DNA from: CAZBME01 sp964645835
GTDB taxonomy: Bacteria; Desulfobacterota; Syntrophia; Syntrophales; UBA8958
Length of the DNA: 33,352 bases
Assembly (NCBI GenBank): GCA_964645835.1
Contig: CAZYDG010000031.1
Location: forward strand, 1-33,352
Direction: 5' to 3'
The notes below the pieces were generated by a model. The model did not search any database and was not told where the DNA came from. It saw nothing but the letters and a program-made list of their open reading frames with translations. Each line of letters starts with the position of its first letter. Within the stretch, counting starts at the first letter, position 1. This document shows positions 21,510-30,494 of the stretch, in pieces. A program made the translations under genes and the position numbers.

Positions 21510-23150
21510 TCACTTTACCATAATGAACCTCTGTTCCTCTTTTGGGACATACCATTTGATGAAGTTGTAGACAATGCCCAGCGGGGCGGGTTTAATTCCG
21601 TGGAATCGACCGTGAATGATGGGCAGGGCGTCAGGGACGTAGAGGAACAGATAGGGCTGCTCCTCCGCCAGAATCTCCTGGATGCGGTCGTAACAGGCTT
21701 TCCGCTTCTTTTGATCGAAGGTGCTGCGCCCCTTTTCGATGAGGGCGTCCACTTCCGCGTTTTTGTAGGAAATGAAGTTCAATTCGTCGGGACCCGTTTT
21801 GCTGGAATGCCAGACATCATAGATATCCGGGTCCTGGGGGATTGTCCAGCCCAGGATCGTAGCGTCGAATTTTCTCTTGTTGATAAAATTATTAACGAAA
21901 GAGGCCCATTCGAGGACGCGGATCTTGACGACGATGCCTTGTTCGGCCAGACGTTTCTGGATGATCTCGGCGCACTTGGCCCGGACTTCATTGCCCTGGT
22001 TGGTAATGATCTCAAAAGTAAAAGGCTTGCCGTCCTTATCCAGGATGCCGTCACCGTCCGTATCCTTCCAGCCCGCCTCCGCCAGGAGGGCTTTGGCCTT
22101 CGCCGGATCGTAGGGATATGTTTTGACATTCGGGTTGTAGGCCCAGGTCTCCGGTTTGTAGGGGCCCGTAGCCGCCTTTCCCAAGCCCAGAAGGACGCCG
22201 CGGACGATTTCATCTTTATCCACTGCATAGGCGATGGCTTGCCGCACGCGCTGATCGGCGAAGAGGGGATTTTTAAGGTTATAACCCATGAAAACGTAAG
22301 CAAAAGAAAGAAACCGGTATTTGTTGAAATTCTTCTTGAACAGGGGGCTTTCGGTCTGGCGTGTGTATTGGAGAGGCGTCAATCCCATTTCATCGATGCC
22401 GTTTGCCCGCAATTCGAGAAACATAGTAGCCGTATCAGGGATAATTCGCATGATGTAGCCGTCGATATAAGGCCGTCCCTCGTAGTAGTCCGGGTTGGCG
22501 ACAAGGACGATCTTTTGGGACGTGACCCATTCCTTGAACATGTATGGTCCCGTGCCGATGGGGTGACGGGCCAGGGGAGATGTGGAGATGTCTTTGCCGG
22601 CAAGAAGGTGTTTGGGCAATATGGCGTTTCCCCAGCTCATAAGGGCGGGGGCGAAGGGTTTGTCATAAGTGACGCGGAAGGTGTAATCGTCGAGAACTTC
22701 CGCCTTCTTGACTTTCAAGAAGTCCCCTGCATATGCCGTGGGCGTCTTCGGATCGATGGTGACCTGATAGGTGTAAAGGACATCATGGGCCGAAAAAGGT
22801 TTGCCGTCATGCCATTTAATACCCTTGCGCAAATGAAAGGTAATGATGAGACCATCCTTTGAGATATCCCACGATTCAGCCAGATCGCCAACAATCTTGA
22901 CGTCCTTGTCGTATTTCACGAGGCCGTTGAAAACCATGCCCGCAATCTGATGTGATGTATTGTCGGCGGACAGAAGCGGGATAAGGTTGCTCGCATCGCC
23001 GATGGATCCTTCCACGAGGATGTCTCCGTATGCGGGTCCCGAATCGGCGCGGTTATTTACGTCTCCTTTTTTCTCATCCGAACCGCAACCCCAGCAAACC
23101 GTGATGGCCAGGAACAGCAGGGTGATAGTTATATATTTGGCAGCCTTCAT
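21510..23150 (-). CDS. peptide/oligopeptide ABC transporter substrate-binding lipoprotein
   Basis: A 546-residue periplasmic binding protein of the SBP_bac_5 (DppA/OppA/AppA) family. The leader MKAAKYITITLLFLAITVC leads to cysteines at 19 and 22, either of which could be lipidated. Family blocks are DVLYTYQVTIDPKTPTAYAGDF, PIGTGPYMFKEW, RVRQAIAYAVDKDEIV, YPYDPAKAKALLAEAGWKDTDGDG and WTIPQDPDIYD. The predicted ligand is a short peptide, or nickel or a glycoside for some members. No permease or ATPase gene is nearby, so the binding protein is an orphan, working with a transporter encoded elsewhere. The MORN gene follows. The gene is divergent from the class I cyclase across 171 bp. Confidence 0.9.
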   Translation of the reverse strand: MKAAKYITITLLFLAITVCWGCGSDEKKGDVNNRADSGPAYGDILVEGSIGDASNLIPLLSADNTSHQIAGMVFNGLVKYDKDVKIVGDLAESWDISKDGLIITFHLRKGIKWHDGKPFSAHDVLYTYQVTIDPKTPTAYAGDFLKVKKAEVLDDYTFRVTYDKPFAPALMSWGNAILPKHLLAGKDISTSPLARHPIGTGPYMFKEWVTSQKIVLVANPDYYEGRPYIDGYIMRIIPDTATMFLELRANGIDEMGLTPLQYTRQTESPLFKKNFNKYRFLSFAYVFMGYNLKNPLFADQRVRQAIAYAVDKDEIVRGVLLGLGKAATGPYKPETWAYNPNVKTYPYDPAKAKALLAEAGWKDTDGDGILDKDGKPFTFEIITNQGNEVRAKCAEIIQKRLAEQGIVVKIRVLEWASFVNNFINKRKFDATILGWTIPQDPDIYDVWHSSKTGPDELNFISYKNAEVDALIEKGRSTFDQKKRKACYDRIQEILAEEQPYLFLYVPDALPIIHGRFHGIKPAPLGIVYNFIKWYVPKEEQRFIMVK

Positions 23151-23321
23151 GGCTTGAGGATAATGGATTAATATCCCTTTTGCAACGAAATTTACATCAT
23201 GCTATGATGATATAATTATTTCATGAAATTATTAAACCCTGGGCCTGCTTAGGGAAGGTCTTGCAAGATTCTTCCGGACCATATATAGGAATGACAAAAT
23301 AATTTTGTTTCAAGGTCCTGT

Positions 23322-25223
23322 ATGCAGAAGATAAGGTTTATCCAGAACAGGAGAATTTATCTAGCCTATAACGATTTCCGCAAAAACATCTTTTCCGAGC
23401 TTGCGCCAAAGGATGCCGATGCCATCCTGTATTTGCTGCCGTGGATGCTCAGTGTGAACCACCCTTCCGTCCCTGGTTATGTATCTCAGTTGAAGAAGTC
23501 GATCATGGTGTACGGCTTGACTGCGAATAGAGTAATCACGAGCCAGGAGCCGTCCTTTAAACAGCGGTTCGGCATCAAGGGCTCGGAGGCGATACTGAAA
23601 CCATCCCACCATGCAGCCATGATTCAGGGAATATACTCGATCGGAAGCGCGGGAACGATCAGCCAGACGGGTTATTCCGACTGCGATATCTGGATCTGTA
23701 TCAAAAAGGATGATTTCGATCATCGATTGCGTGAACACCTGTCACAAAAGATAAATCTGATTAAGGATTGGCTGGATGCCAATCTGAAGATGCCCGTCTA
23801 TTTTTTTATTTGCAATGTCGAGGATATCCGGGAGGCTTGGTTCGGAGACTTAGATGATGAGAGTTGCGGCAGTGCTCAACGCAATGTTCTCAAGGAGGAG
23901 TTCTACCGGACAACCATTACGATCAGTGGAAAGATTCCACTTTGGTGGGTGTGTTTCGATCCGGCGGCAGAGGTTGACTATTCACTGTTTGCGGCGGAAT
24001 ATGACCAGGGTGTCTTTGAGGATTATGACTGCATTGACTTGGGGCCCTTAAATGCCGTCGACAGCGATGAGTATTTCGGAGCTGCCCTTTGGCAATTCAA
24101 CAAAGCGCTGACCCACCCTCTCAAATCGGTCATCAAGATGCTTCTCCTTGAGATGTTTATGGCAGCCCCCAAAGGGGCCATGCTCTGCCACCAATTCCGC
24201 GCCACAATCTTGAGCCAGGGGATGGAACCGGTATTCTACGACCCGAGCATGTTTACCCTGAAAGCCGTCCTGGAAAATAAGAAAGAAGCCAATCCGGACA
24301 TGTTTGCCTTCATCAAACATTGCTGTTACTTGCGCTATGAAATCAAATTTTTTTCAAAAAAGCAGACGATCAAGGAAAAACTGGCCAAAGAGATTTTTGA
24401 TGATTTTCCCCTCTCCAACGAAGATGTGTACCACCTCAATGCGTTTGCCGAATGGCCCTTGGCGGATCAATTGGAGTTCGGGGATACGGTCTTTCAGTTG
24501 CTCATGACCATTTTCAGGGGACTTAAAGACCGGCAGCCGGATACGATGGCTATGATCACACGTCGTGATATGACCATTATTGCAAGGAAAATTGCTGCTT
24601 GCCTGGAGAAAAAAAACAACAAGATATCCGTGGTCAACAAACCGGTCGGCAACCTGAATCTTCCTCGACTTACCTTTACGGTTGACAAGAGGTCTTGGCG
24701 GGTGATACCCGCAGGTGACATAGGCTTACCTCTTGTGGCAAGCAATGAGATTGCTTATTGTATAGCCTATTTGGTCTGGAACGATATTTACCGGGATCTG
24801 GACATGCGCATGGCGCCCAATCATACACCGGTGACCCTTCAGGAGATCCACAATCTGGCGAAAAGAATCAAGGAAATTTTTGGCGTTTTCGATATTACGC
24901 GTGTCGATTTTGAGAATTTTCTGGAGTCGGAAAAAGTAATGAAGATGCTTGTCATCATCAGCTTTGAAGGCTCGATACATTTAAAGGACATGAATGATTT
25001 CAATATTGTCTATTGTAATCATTGGGGAGAATTGTTCTTTCACCGCTTCAACTCGCCGGAGAAGTTCCAGGCTTTTATCCAAGCCGGGGGAAAAAAGTTT
25101 CTCCGGACGGAGATGTTCTACTATATCCAACGCAACAGCCTTTACTACGAAAAGATCATCGAGCGCACAAAAAAGATCGTTTCACAGGTCTTTACGTCTG
25201 CGTACGCCGCTGCCCAGAGATAA
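23322..25223 (+). CDS. cyaA: class I adenylate cyclase
   Basis: A 633-residue protein matching the enterobacterial CyaA family over its catalytic part. GSAGTISQTGYSDCDIWIC corresponds to the GSTSSVGQSCSSDLDIW motif of E. coli, with D120 and D122 as metal ligands. SAQRNVLKEEFYRT, IDLGPLN, EEYFGAALWQ-like DEYFGAALWQFNKAL, and IKMLLLEMFMA also correspond. E. coli CyaA has 848 residues with a C-terminal regulatory half, and this protein is about 215 shorter, so PTS-type control is probably absent or different. No membrane segment is present. The ATG has only a weak CAAGG upstream. It is the second cyclase in the window, of an unrelated class to 4830-7079. Confidence 0.88.
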   Translation: MQKIRFIQNRRIYLAYNDFRKNIFSELAPKDADAILYLLPWMLSVNHPSVPGYVSQLKKSIMVYGLTANRVITSQEPSFKQRFGIKGSEAILKPSHHAAMIQGIYSIGSAGTISQTGYSDCDIWICIKKDDFDHRLREHLSQKINLIKDWLDANLKMPVYFFICNVEDIREAWFGDLDDESCGSAQRNVLKEEFYRTTITISGKIPLWWVCFDPAAEVDYSLFAAEYDQGVFEDYDCIDLGPLNAVDSDEYFGAALWQFNKALTHPLKSVIKMLLLEMFMAAPKGAMLCHQFRATILSQGMEPVFYDPSMFTLKAVLENKKEANPDMFAFIKHCCYLRYEIKFFSKKQTIKEKLAKEIFDDFPLSNEDVYHLNAFAEWPLADQLEFGDTVFQLLMTIFRGLKDRQPDTMAMITRRDMTIIARKIAACLEKKNNKISVVNKPVGNLNLPRLTFTVDKRSWRVIPAGDIGLPLVASNEIAYCIAYLVWNDIYRDLDMRMAPNHTPVTLQEIHNLAKRIKEIFGVFDITRVDFENFLESEKVMKMLVIISFEGSIHLKDMNDFNIVYCNHWGELFFHRFNSPEKFQAFIQAGGKKFLRTEMFYYIQRNSLYYEKIIERTKKIVSQVFTSAYAAAQR

Positions 25224-25361
25224 CGGATTTCCACTCGCCTCATATAACAGCCGCCCCCTGAATCACTGAGACTGTGTCGTAGCTTACTTCACATAACGGT
25301 GGCGAGAAAAGCCAAGATATACTATAGCTCCTGAACCAAATTAGCATGGAGGTAAAGAGTA

Positions 25362-26141
25362 ATGGATGTAGCAGGTAAAGTGATGGTCGTTACTGGCGGC
25401 GCCAGTGGAATAGGTGAGGCCTTGTGCTGGCGATTTGCTGCTGACGGGGCAAAGGGTGTTGTTGTGGCGGACGTTAATGAAGAATTGGCAAAGTCCCTGG
25501 CTGCGGAAATTAACGGGACGGCTATTGCTTGTGACGTCAGCAAAGAAGATGATGTTATCCGATTGGTCCGCTTTGCCGAAGAAACATATGGGCAGATCGA
25601 CCTGTTCTGTTCCAATGCCGGGATCCTCTTCATAGGCGGTGTGGAGTGCCCTAACGATAAATGGCAGAAGATTTGGGAAGTGAATGTTATGGGCCATGTT
25701 TATGCAGCCCGGGCGGTTTTTCCCGGAATGATCAGACGGGGCGGCGGTGCCTTCATGATTACGGCGTCGGCGGCGGGCCTTCTGAGTCAGATCGGTTCAG
25801 CACCCTATTCCGTCACAAAACATGCCGCGGTCGGTTTAGCGGAAAATCTCTCCATTACTTACGGCGATCAGGGAATCAAGATTTTTGCCCTATGTCCCCA
25901 GGCCGTTCGGACGGCTATGGCCGGACCGGATGGCGGTGTAGCTGCAGTGGATGGCCTCATGGAACCGTCCTATTTGGCAGGCGTAGTGATAGAGGGTCTA
26001 AGTAAGGAAGAGTTTTTGATCCTGCCCCATCCGGAAGTTAAAGCCTATATGCAGCGAAAGACCGGGGATTACGACCGTTGGCTGCTGGGGATGAGGCGTT
26101 TGCAGGCCCGATTTAACGAGGGAGGGCCTTTGAAAAGATAG
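25362..26141 (+). CDS. short-chain dehydrogenase/reductase
   Basis: A 259-residue classical SDR. The Rossmann motif TGGASGIG is at 11-18, D37 (VVVADVN) suggests NAD(H) preference, NAG is at 85-87, and the catalytic triad is S136, Y149 and K153 (YSVTK). The substrate is not readable from the sequence; SDRs of this type act on 3-hydroxyacyl-CoA, alcohols or sugars. The nearness of a phenylacetate-CoA ligase operon fits acyl-CoA chemistry but they are convergent and separated by 550 bp. GGAGGTAAAG precedes the ATG. A 19-bp palindrome lies just after the stop. Confidence 0.9.
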   Translation: MDVAGKVMVVTGGASGIGEALCWRFAADGAKGVVVADVNEELAKSLAAEINGTAIACDVSKEDDVIRLVRFAEETYGQIDLFCSNAGILFIGGVECPNDKWQKIWEVNVMGHVYAARAVFPGMIRRGGGAFMITASAAGLLSQIGSAPYSVTKHAAVGLAENLSITYGDQGIKIFALCPQAVRTAMAGPDGGVAAVDGLMEPSYLAGVVIEGLSKEEFLILPHPEVKAYMQRKTGDYDRWLLGMRRLQARFNEGGPLKR

Positions 26142-26158
26142 AGAAAATTTCCTCTTGT

Positions 26159-26177
26159 CCCCCTTTGACAAAGGGGG
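26159..26177 (+). repeat. perfect CCCCCTTTG palindrome (terminator-like)
   Basis: CCCCCTTTG-A-CAAAGGGGG is a 9-bp perfect inverted repeat starting 17 bp after the SDR stop. The T-rich tract that follows is interrupted, so it may act as a weak terminator. The same palindrome type is common between genes in related genomes. Confidence 0.5.
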
Positions 26178-26344
26178 AAGATATTTTGGGGCTTTACAAA
26201 GTGGAAGGTGTTTTGGTGTTAACTCTTCCTTGCTGCTTTGATGTCAGAACCGAAATAATAAACTTAGTCAAGCCGTATAAAAAGGAATGGGGGAGAGTGC
26301 CATTCCCGCAATATTTACAAGTCATTATTGCGAAAAAAGAATCT

Positions 26345-26690
26345 TTGTAGGGTGGAACAAGCGAAGCGGTGCCACCGGAGAATGGTTGATGCGCGTCGCT
26401 TCATCCACCATACAGTCTCAACCTAATTTTCATACACACGTGGCGGCACACTGGACATGAAGGTTTCCCGTGAAAAGGGAATCAAGAGGTTTATTAATGC
26501 GTACTCATTGAGTATTGCTGGATTGTCGGATCAAGTCCGACAATGACGAATATGGGGGCTGAATAATGACGGAGAGTTGGTGAGTACCGTCATTCACGTA
26601 AAAACGGGAATCCAAAGGTTTTCAGAATGCATCCGAAGCGATGCTGGATTTCCGGTCAAGCCGGATAATGACGTGAGGAGGACCTTCACC
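26345..26690. repeat. cluster of short dispersed repeats
   Basis: Three different palindromic units lie side by side: GGTGGAACAAGCGAAGCGG with CGCGTCGCTTCATCCACC (about 26350-26411), TTGTCGGATCAAGTCCGACAA (near 26523-26543), and GTCATTCACG...GGATAATGACGT (about 26588-26676) with the inner CCGGTCAAGCCGG. No gene is supported in 26142-26695. The frame at 26165-26350 lacks a convincing start. Confidence 0.5.
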
Positions 26691-26695
26691 ATTGT

Positions 26696-27991
26696 TTATC
26701 GCTTGTCGACAACCCTGGCCATTGTGTTGTCGGTTGCAGGGAGGCTTCTGGGCTCGACGAGGCGAACTGCGGTCTCGATGCCGACGACAGACCGTATCCG
26801 CTTCTTGATGAGATCCAGGAAGGCGCGCTGATGAAGAAGTTCCAGCCCGAAGATCTTTTCCGTAACCTCGATGTGCACCTCCATCGTATCCATTGCGCCT
26901 TTGCGCTTCACGATGATCTGATAGGGTGGCTTTTCCCCGGAAACGGCGTGGATGATTTCCTCGATCTGGGAAGGAAAAATATTTACTCCTTTGATGATGA
27001 GCATGTCGTCGGAGCGGCCCAGCGTCTTTATCATCCGGACAAAAGTTCTGCCGCATTCGCAGGGACCATAATCCAACCGGGTGAGATCACCTGTCCGGTA
27101 TCGGACCATGGGGAAAGCCTCTTTTGAAAGGGTTGTCAGGACCAGTTCCCCCACACTGCCGGGATGCAGGATCTCTCCCGTTTTCGGATCGATGATCTCG
27201 GGCAGGAAAGCGTCTTCAGAGATGTGCATGCCGTTTTTGCACAGACATTCTCCCGCGATACCCGGCCCCATGACTTCCGATACGCCGTAGTTGTCAGTTG
27301 CGACGATGGACATGCGATCTTCAATCTCTCGCCGGGTATCTTCCGGCAACGGTTCGCCGCCGAAGAGACCGACCCGTAGGGAAAGCCCCTTGGCATCCAT
27401 GCCGCGGCTTTCCATGTAATCAGCCAGGACCAAGGCATAACCGGCAGTGCAGACCAGGACCGTTGAACGGTAATCCTGCATGATCATGACCTGCTTTTCC
27501 GTATTGCCCGTGCTCATGGGGATGACGGAGGCCCCGATCGCTTCGGCGCCGTAATGGAGGCCGAAAGCGCCCGTATACAGGCCATAAAGGAAGGCGATCT
27601 GAACCAGGTCGTCGCGGGTCACGCCGGCGGCGGTCATAAAACGGGCCGTCAGATTGGACCATGTCCGGATATCGTTTTTTGTATAACCCACCACGATGGG
27701 TTTGCTCGTGGTTCCTGATGACGAATGGATACGTACGACCTCCCGTAAGGGGACGGCAAACATGCCGTAGGGATAATTAAGGCGCAGATTATCTTTCGTC
27801 GTGAAAGGAAGTGCCGTCAGGCCCGACAGGGATTGAATATCTTCGGGGATGATACCCAGTTCGTTGAATTTTTTACGGTAATAGGTAACGTTCTTGTGAA
27901 CCCGGTTCACTGTTGCCTGGAGCTTTTCCAACTGCAATTGTTCCAGATCTTCCCTTGGCATGCACTCATGAAGGGGGTCCCAGATTTTCAT
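26696..27991 (-). CDS. paaK: phenylacetate-CoA ligase
   Basis: A 431-residue adenylate-forming ligase that activates phenylacetate (or a related aryl/acyl acid) with CoA and ATP. SSSGTTSKPIVVGYT (about 92-106) is the AMP-binding P-loop, DNYGVSEVMGPGIAGEC the adenine motif, YRTGDLTRLD the A8-like motif, and GRSDDMLIIKGVNIFPSQIE the hinge. Size and motifs fit the anaerobic PaaK type. GGGAGGT precedes the ATG, 22 bp after livF. Its place as the last gene of a liv transporter operon suggests that the transporter imports an aromatic or amino-acid substrate processed through this CoA ester, for instance phenylacetate from phenylalanine. That is inference. Confidence 0.93.
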   Translation of the reverse strand: MKIWDPLHECMPREDLEQLQLEKLQATVNRVHKNVTYYRKKFNELGIIPEDIQSLSGLTALPFTTKDNLRLNYPYGMFAVPLREVVRIHSSSGTTSKPIVVGYTKNDIRTWSNLTARFMTAAGVTRDDLVQIAFLYGLYTGAFGLHYGAEAIGASVIPMSTGNTEKQVMIMQDYRSTVLVCTAGYALVLADYMESRGMDAKGLSLRVGLFGGEPLPEDTRREIEDRMSIVATDNYGVSEVMGPGIAGECLCKNGMHISEDAFLPEIIDPKTGEILHPGSVGELVLTTLSKEAFPMVRYRTGDLTRLDYGPCECGRTFVRMIKTLGRSDDMLIIKGVNIFPSQIEEIIHAVSGEKPPYQIIVKRKGAMDTMEVHIEVTEKIFGLELLHQRAFLDLIKKRIRSVVGIETAVRLVEPRSLPATDNTMARVVDKR

Positions 27992-28013
27992 AAATTACCT
28001 CCCGATTTTGTTA

Positions 28014-28757
28014 CTAGCGTTCCCAAATCTCTTTTTTATCCCGTCCCAAATAGGCCCGTTGGACATCCTTGTTTTCCATGAGATCGGTGGCATCGCCGTC
28101 CAGAATGACCTTTCCTGTTTCCAGGACGTAACCCCGGTCGGCCGTTTTCAGGGCGACCTTGGCGTTTTGCTCAACAAGGAGAATCGTCGTCTTCTGCTTT
28201 CGGGACAGGTTTTCGATGACCCGGAAGATTTCCTGAACCACCAGCGGGGCGAGCCCCATGGAAGGCTCATCAAGGAGCATTATTTTCGGTTTTGCCATAA
28301 GGGCACGGCCAATGGCAAGCATTTGTTGCTCTCCACCCGATAAAGTTCCCGCCAGTTGCTTGCGCCGTGTCTGCAGTATCGGAAAGAGGCTGTAGACCAT
28401 CTCCATCGTCTCGTTGGTTTCTTTTCGCCCCTGGCGTCTCCGGAGTCGAAGATAGGCGCCCAATTCGAGGTTGTCCTCCACGGAAAGAGGCTTGAAGACC
28501 TGCCTGCCTTCAGGGACCTGGGATATGCCGAGTTCGACAATGGCATGAGGGGCTAATGTATGAATCGGTTTTCCGGCAAAAAGGATCTCTCCGCCTTTGG
28601 GAGGCACAATACCCGAAATGGAGTTCAGGAGGGTCGTCTTACCCGCGCCGTTGGCGCCGATTAGGGTTACAATCTCTCCTTCCTGCAGATGCAGGGAAAT
28701 GTTTTTCAGGGCATGAACCTGACCGTAATAAGTATTTATGTTTTTAATCGTCAGCAT
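28014..28757 (-). CDS. livF: branched-chain amino acid ABC transporter ATPase LivF
   Basis: A 247-residue ATPase of the HAAT (LIV) importer family. The Walker A loop is GANGAGKTTLLN, the Q-loop region follows ISQVPEGRQVF, the signature is LSGGEQQMLAIGRAL, Walker B is IMLLDEPSMGLAP, and the switch His is replaced by Gln in LLVEQN as usual for LivF. It lies 8 bp after livG. Confidence 0.95.
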   Translation of the reverse strand: MLTIKNINTYYGQVHALKNISLHLQEGEIVTLIGANGAGKTTLLNSISGIVPPKGGEILFAGKPIHTLAPHAIVELGISQVPEGRQVFKPLSVEDNLELGAYLRLRRRQGRKETNETMEMVYSLFPILQTRRKQLAGTLSGGEQQMLAIGRALMAKPKIMLLDEPSMGLAPLVVQEIFRVIENLSRKQKTTILLVEQNAKVALKTADRGYVLETGKVILDGDATDLMENKDVQRAYLGRDKKEIWER

Positions 28758-28765
28758 TTAATCCA

Positions 28766-29518
28766 TCACCCTTCGCCCAAATATGCGGCAATAACCTCCG
28801 GGTTTTCCTGGATTTCCCGCGGCGTGCCTTCCGCCAGTTTCCGTCCCAGGTTGAGGACGACAACGGTGTCACACACATCCATGACGAGTTCCATGTCGTG
28901 CTCCACGAGGACGATAGTGACTCCGGAATCCTTGATCTTCTTGATCAAATCCGCAAGCCCCATTGTTTCGCGGCTGTTGAGGCCCGCAGCTGGCTCGTCT
29001 ATGAGGATGATCCTGGGTTCCAGGGCCAGGGCCCGGGCGATCTCCAGAAGCCGGCCCTTTCCGAAGGGGAGACTGGCAGCTACCGCATCCGCCTGATCAG
29101 CGATGCCAACGTATTCAAGCCATCGCCTGGCCCGGTCTCGAATATTCTTTTCCTCCCGGATTTGATGGGGAAGCTTGAAGGCGCACGAAAGGATGCCGCT
29201 CTTGCTTTTCGTATGGAGTCCCACCATGACGTTTTCCAGAACAGACATCTGTCCGAAGAGTTCGACGTTCTGAAAGGTCCGTACCACTCCCAGGCGGGCG
29301 AGCTTTTCCGGGGGGCGATGGGATATGTTCGTATTTTCGAGATGAATCAAACCATTGTCCTGGTCGTAGAGGCCGGTTACAATATTGAAAAGGGTCGTTT
29401 TCCCCGCTCCGTTAGGGCCGATAACTCCGGTGATCATTCCCCGGACGACATGGAATGAGACATCTTCCAGAGCGGTCACGCCGCCGAAGGACTTGCTGAT
29501 GCCTTCGATGATCAACAT
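28766..29518 (-). CDS. livG: branched-chain amino acid ABC transporter ATPase LivG
   Basis: A 250-residue partner ATPase. The Walker A loop is GPNGAGKTTLFN, VVRTFQNVELF is the Q loop, SLPFGKGRLLEIARAL is the LivG-type signature in which the usual L-x-Y-G-x-Q-R is changed to PFGKGR, Walker B is IILIDEPAAGLN, and LVEHDM carries the switch His. The altered signature loop is a mild oddity; transport ATPases of this family often vary there. Its start is 1 bp from the livM stop, so translation is coupled. Confidence 0.93.
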   Translation of the reverse strand: MLIIEGISKSFGGVTALEDVSFHVVRGMITGVIGPNGAGKTTLFNIVTGLYDQDNGLIHLENTNISHRPPEKLARLGVVRTFQNVELFGQMSVLENVMVGLHTKSKSGILSCAFKLPHQIREEKNIRDRARRWLEYVGIADQADAVAASLPFGKGRLLEIARALALEPRIILIDEPAAGLNSRETMGLADLIKKIKDSGVTIVLVEHDMELVMDVCDTVVVLNLGRKLAEGTPREIQENPEVIAAYLGEG

Positions 29519-29519
29519 G

Positions 29520-30494
29520 TCAGGCCTCTTTCCTTCTCCGGGCGACAGCAGCGACAGACTTAAAGCCGCCGACTATGCCGCCCGGCATGAACATGGTCAT
29601 TACGATCAGGAGCAGGCCATAGATAACGATATCGTAATCGTGAAATACGCGGAGAAATTCCGGGAGCATGGTCAGGATGGCGGCCCCCAGAAAGGAGCCG
29701 TAAATGCTGCCCAATCCGCCGATGATGACCATCGTGACGAGTTCCACGGAGAAGTTGAACCCGAAAGACGCCGGGGCGATAAAAGTCATGGTGTAGGCGT
29801 AGAGGCTTCCCGCGACGGCGGAGATGACAGCCGAGACGGCAAAGATCTGGACCTTCAGAATCCGGGCGTTGACGCCCATGACGCGGGCGGCCACCTCTGA
29901 ATCGTTGATAGCTCTGAGAGCCCGGCCGATCCGGGAGTGTGACAGGTTGATGGATAAAAGCATCGTCAGAAGCGTGAATGCCCAGACCAGATAGAAGTTC
30001 GTCATGTCGCTGTCAAAGACCAGGGGGCCGGCGGACAGATTGGGAATGCCGGACATGCCCGAAGGACCGCCCGTCCAGTCAATCGTTTCGTTGAAGACGA
30101 TATAGACGATTATGCCGAAGCCTAAAGTGGCCATGGCCAGATAATGGCCTTTGAGCTTTAGAATCGGGAATCCGATGATGAAGGCCATGATCCCCACGAA
30201 AACGGCTGCCATGCCCATGGCAAGCCACGGATTCACGTCGAATTGGGTCGTCAGAATCCCGGAGATGTAAGCGCCAAGACCGAAAAAGGCCCCATGACCG
30301 AGAGAGATTTGACCGGCGAACCCAAGGAGCAGATTCAGGGCGACAGCGAGCATCGTATTGATACCGATGAAAACGAGGACATTGAGCAGATAGCTGCCCT
30401 GCAGCAGAAGGGGCGTGATCAGGATGGCCAGACCGAAAGCGACGAATATGAAAAGGTCTTTTGTTTCTTTCGTTATCACGGACATTGGCATCAT
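29520..30494 (-). CDS. livM: branched-chain amino acid ABC transporter permease LivM
   Basis: A 324-residue inner-membrane permease of the HAAT family with about eight to ten helices. LNLLLGFAGQISLGHGAFFGLGAY and IVRAFQ-like RALRAINDSEVAARVMGVN are family hallmarks, and VVTMVIIGGLGSIYGSFLGA is the conserved C-terminal block. The start is the ATG at 30494, which overlaps the livH stop (ATGATG), or the in-frame ATG at 30485. The reading frame is open much further upstream (to 31028), but that part lies inside livH and is antisense to nothing real. livH and livM are thus translated together. Confidence 0.93.
   Translation of the reverse strand: MMPMSVITKETKDLFIFVAFGLAILITPLLLQGSYLLNVLVFIGINTMLAVALNLLLGFAGQISLGHGAFFGLGAYISGILTTQFDVNPWLAMGMAAVFVGIMAFIIGFPILKLKGHYLAMATLGFGIIVYIVFNETIDWTGGPSGMSGIPNLSAGPLVFDSDMTNFYLVWAFTLLTMLLSINLSHSRIGRALRAINDSEVAARVMGVNARILKVQIFAVSAVISAVAGSLYAYTMTFIAPASFGFNFSVELVTMVIIGGLGSIYGSFLGAAILTMLPEFLRVFHDYDIVIYGLLLIVMTMFMPGGIVGGFKSVAAVARRRKEA

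Noticed and set aside
21387..22862. 491-residue plus-strand frame
   Set aside because: It is antisense to the peptide-binding lipoprotein with clear family motifs; it has no ribosome binding site or recognisable motif of its own.
26165..26350. 61-residue frame after the SDR gene
   Set aside because: It begins within the CCCCCTTTG palindrome without a ribosome binding site and shows no recognisable motif.
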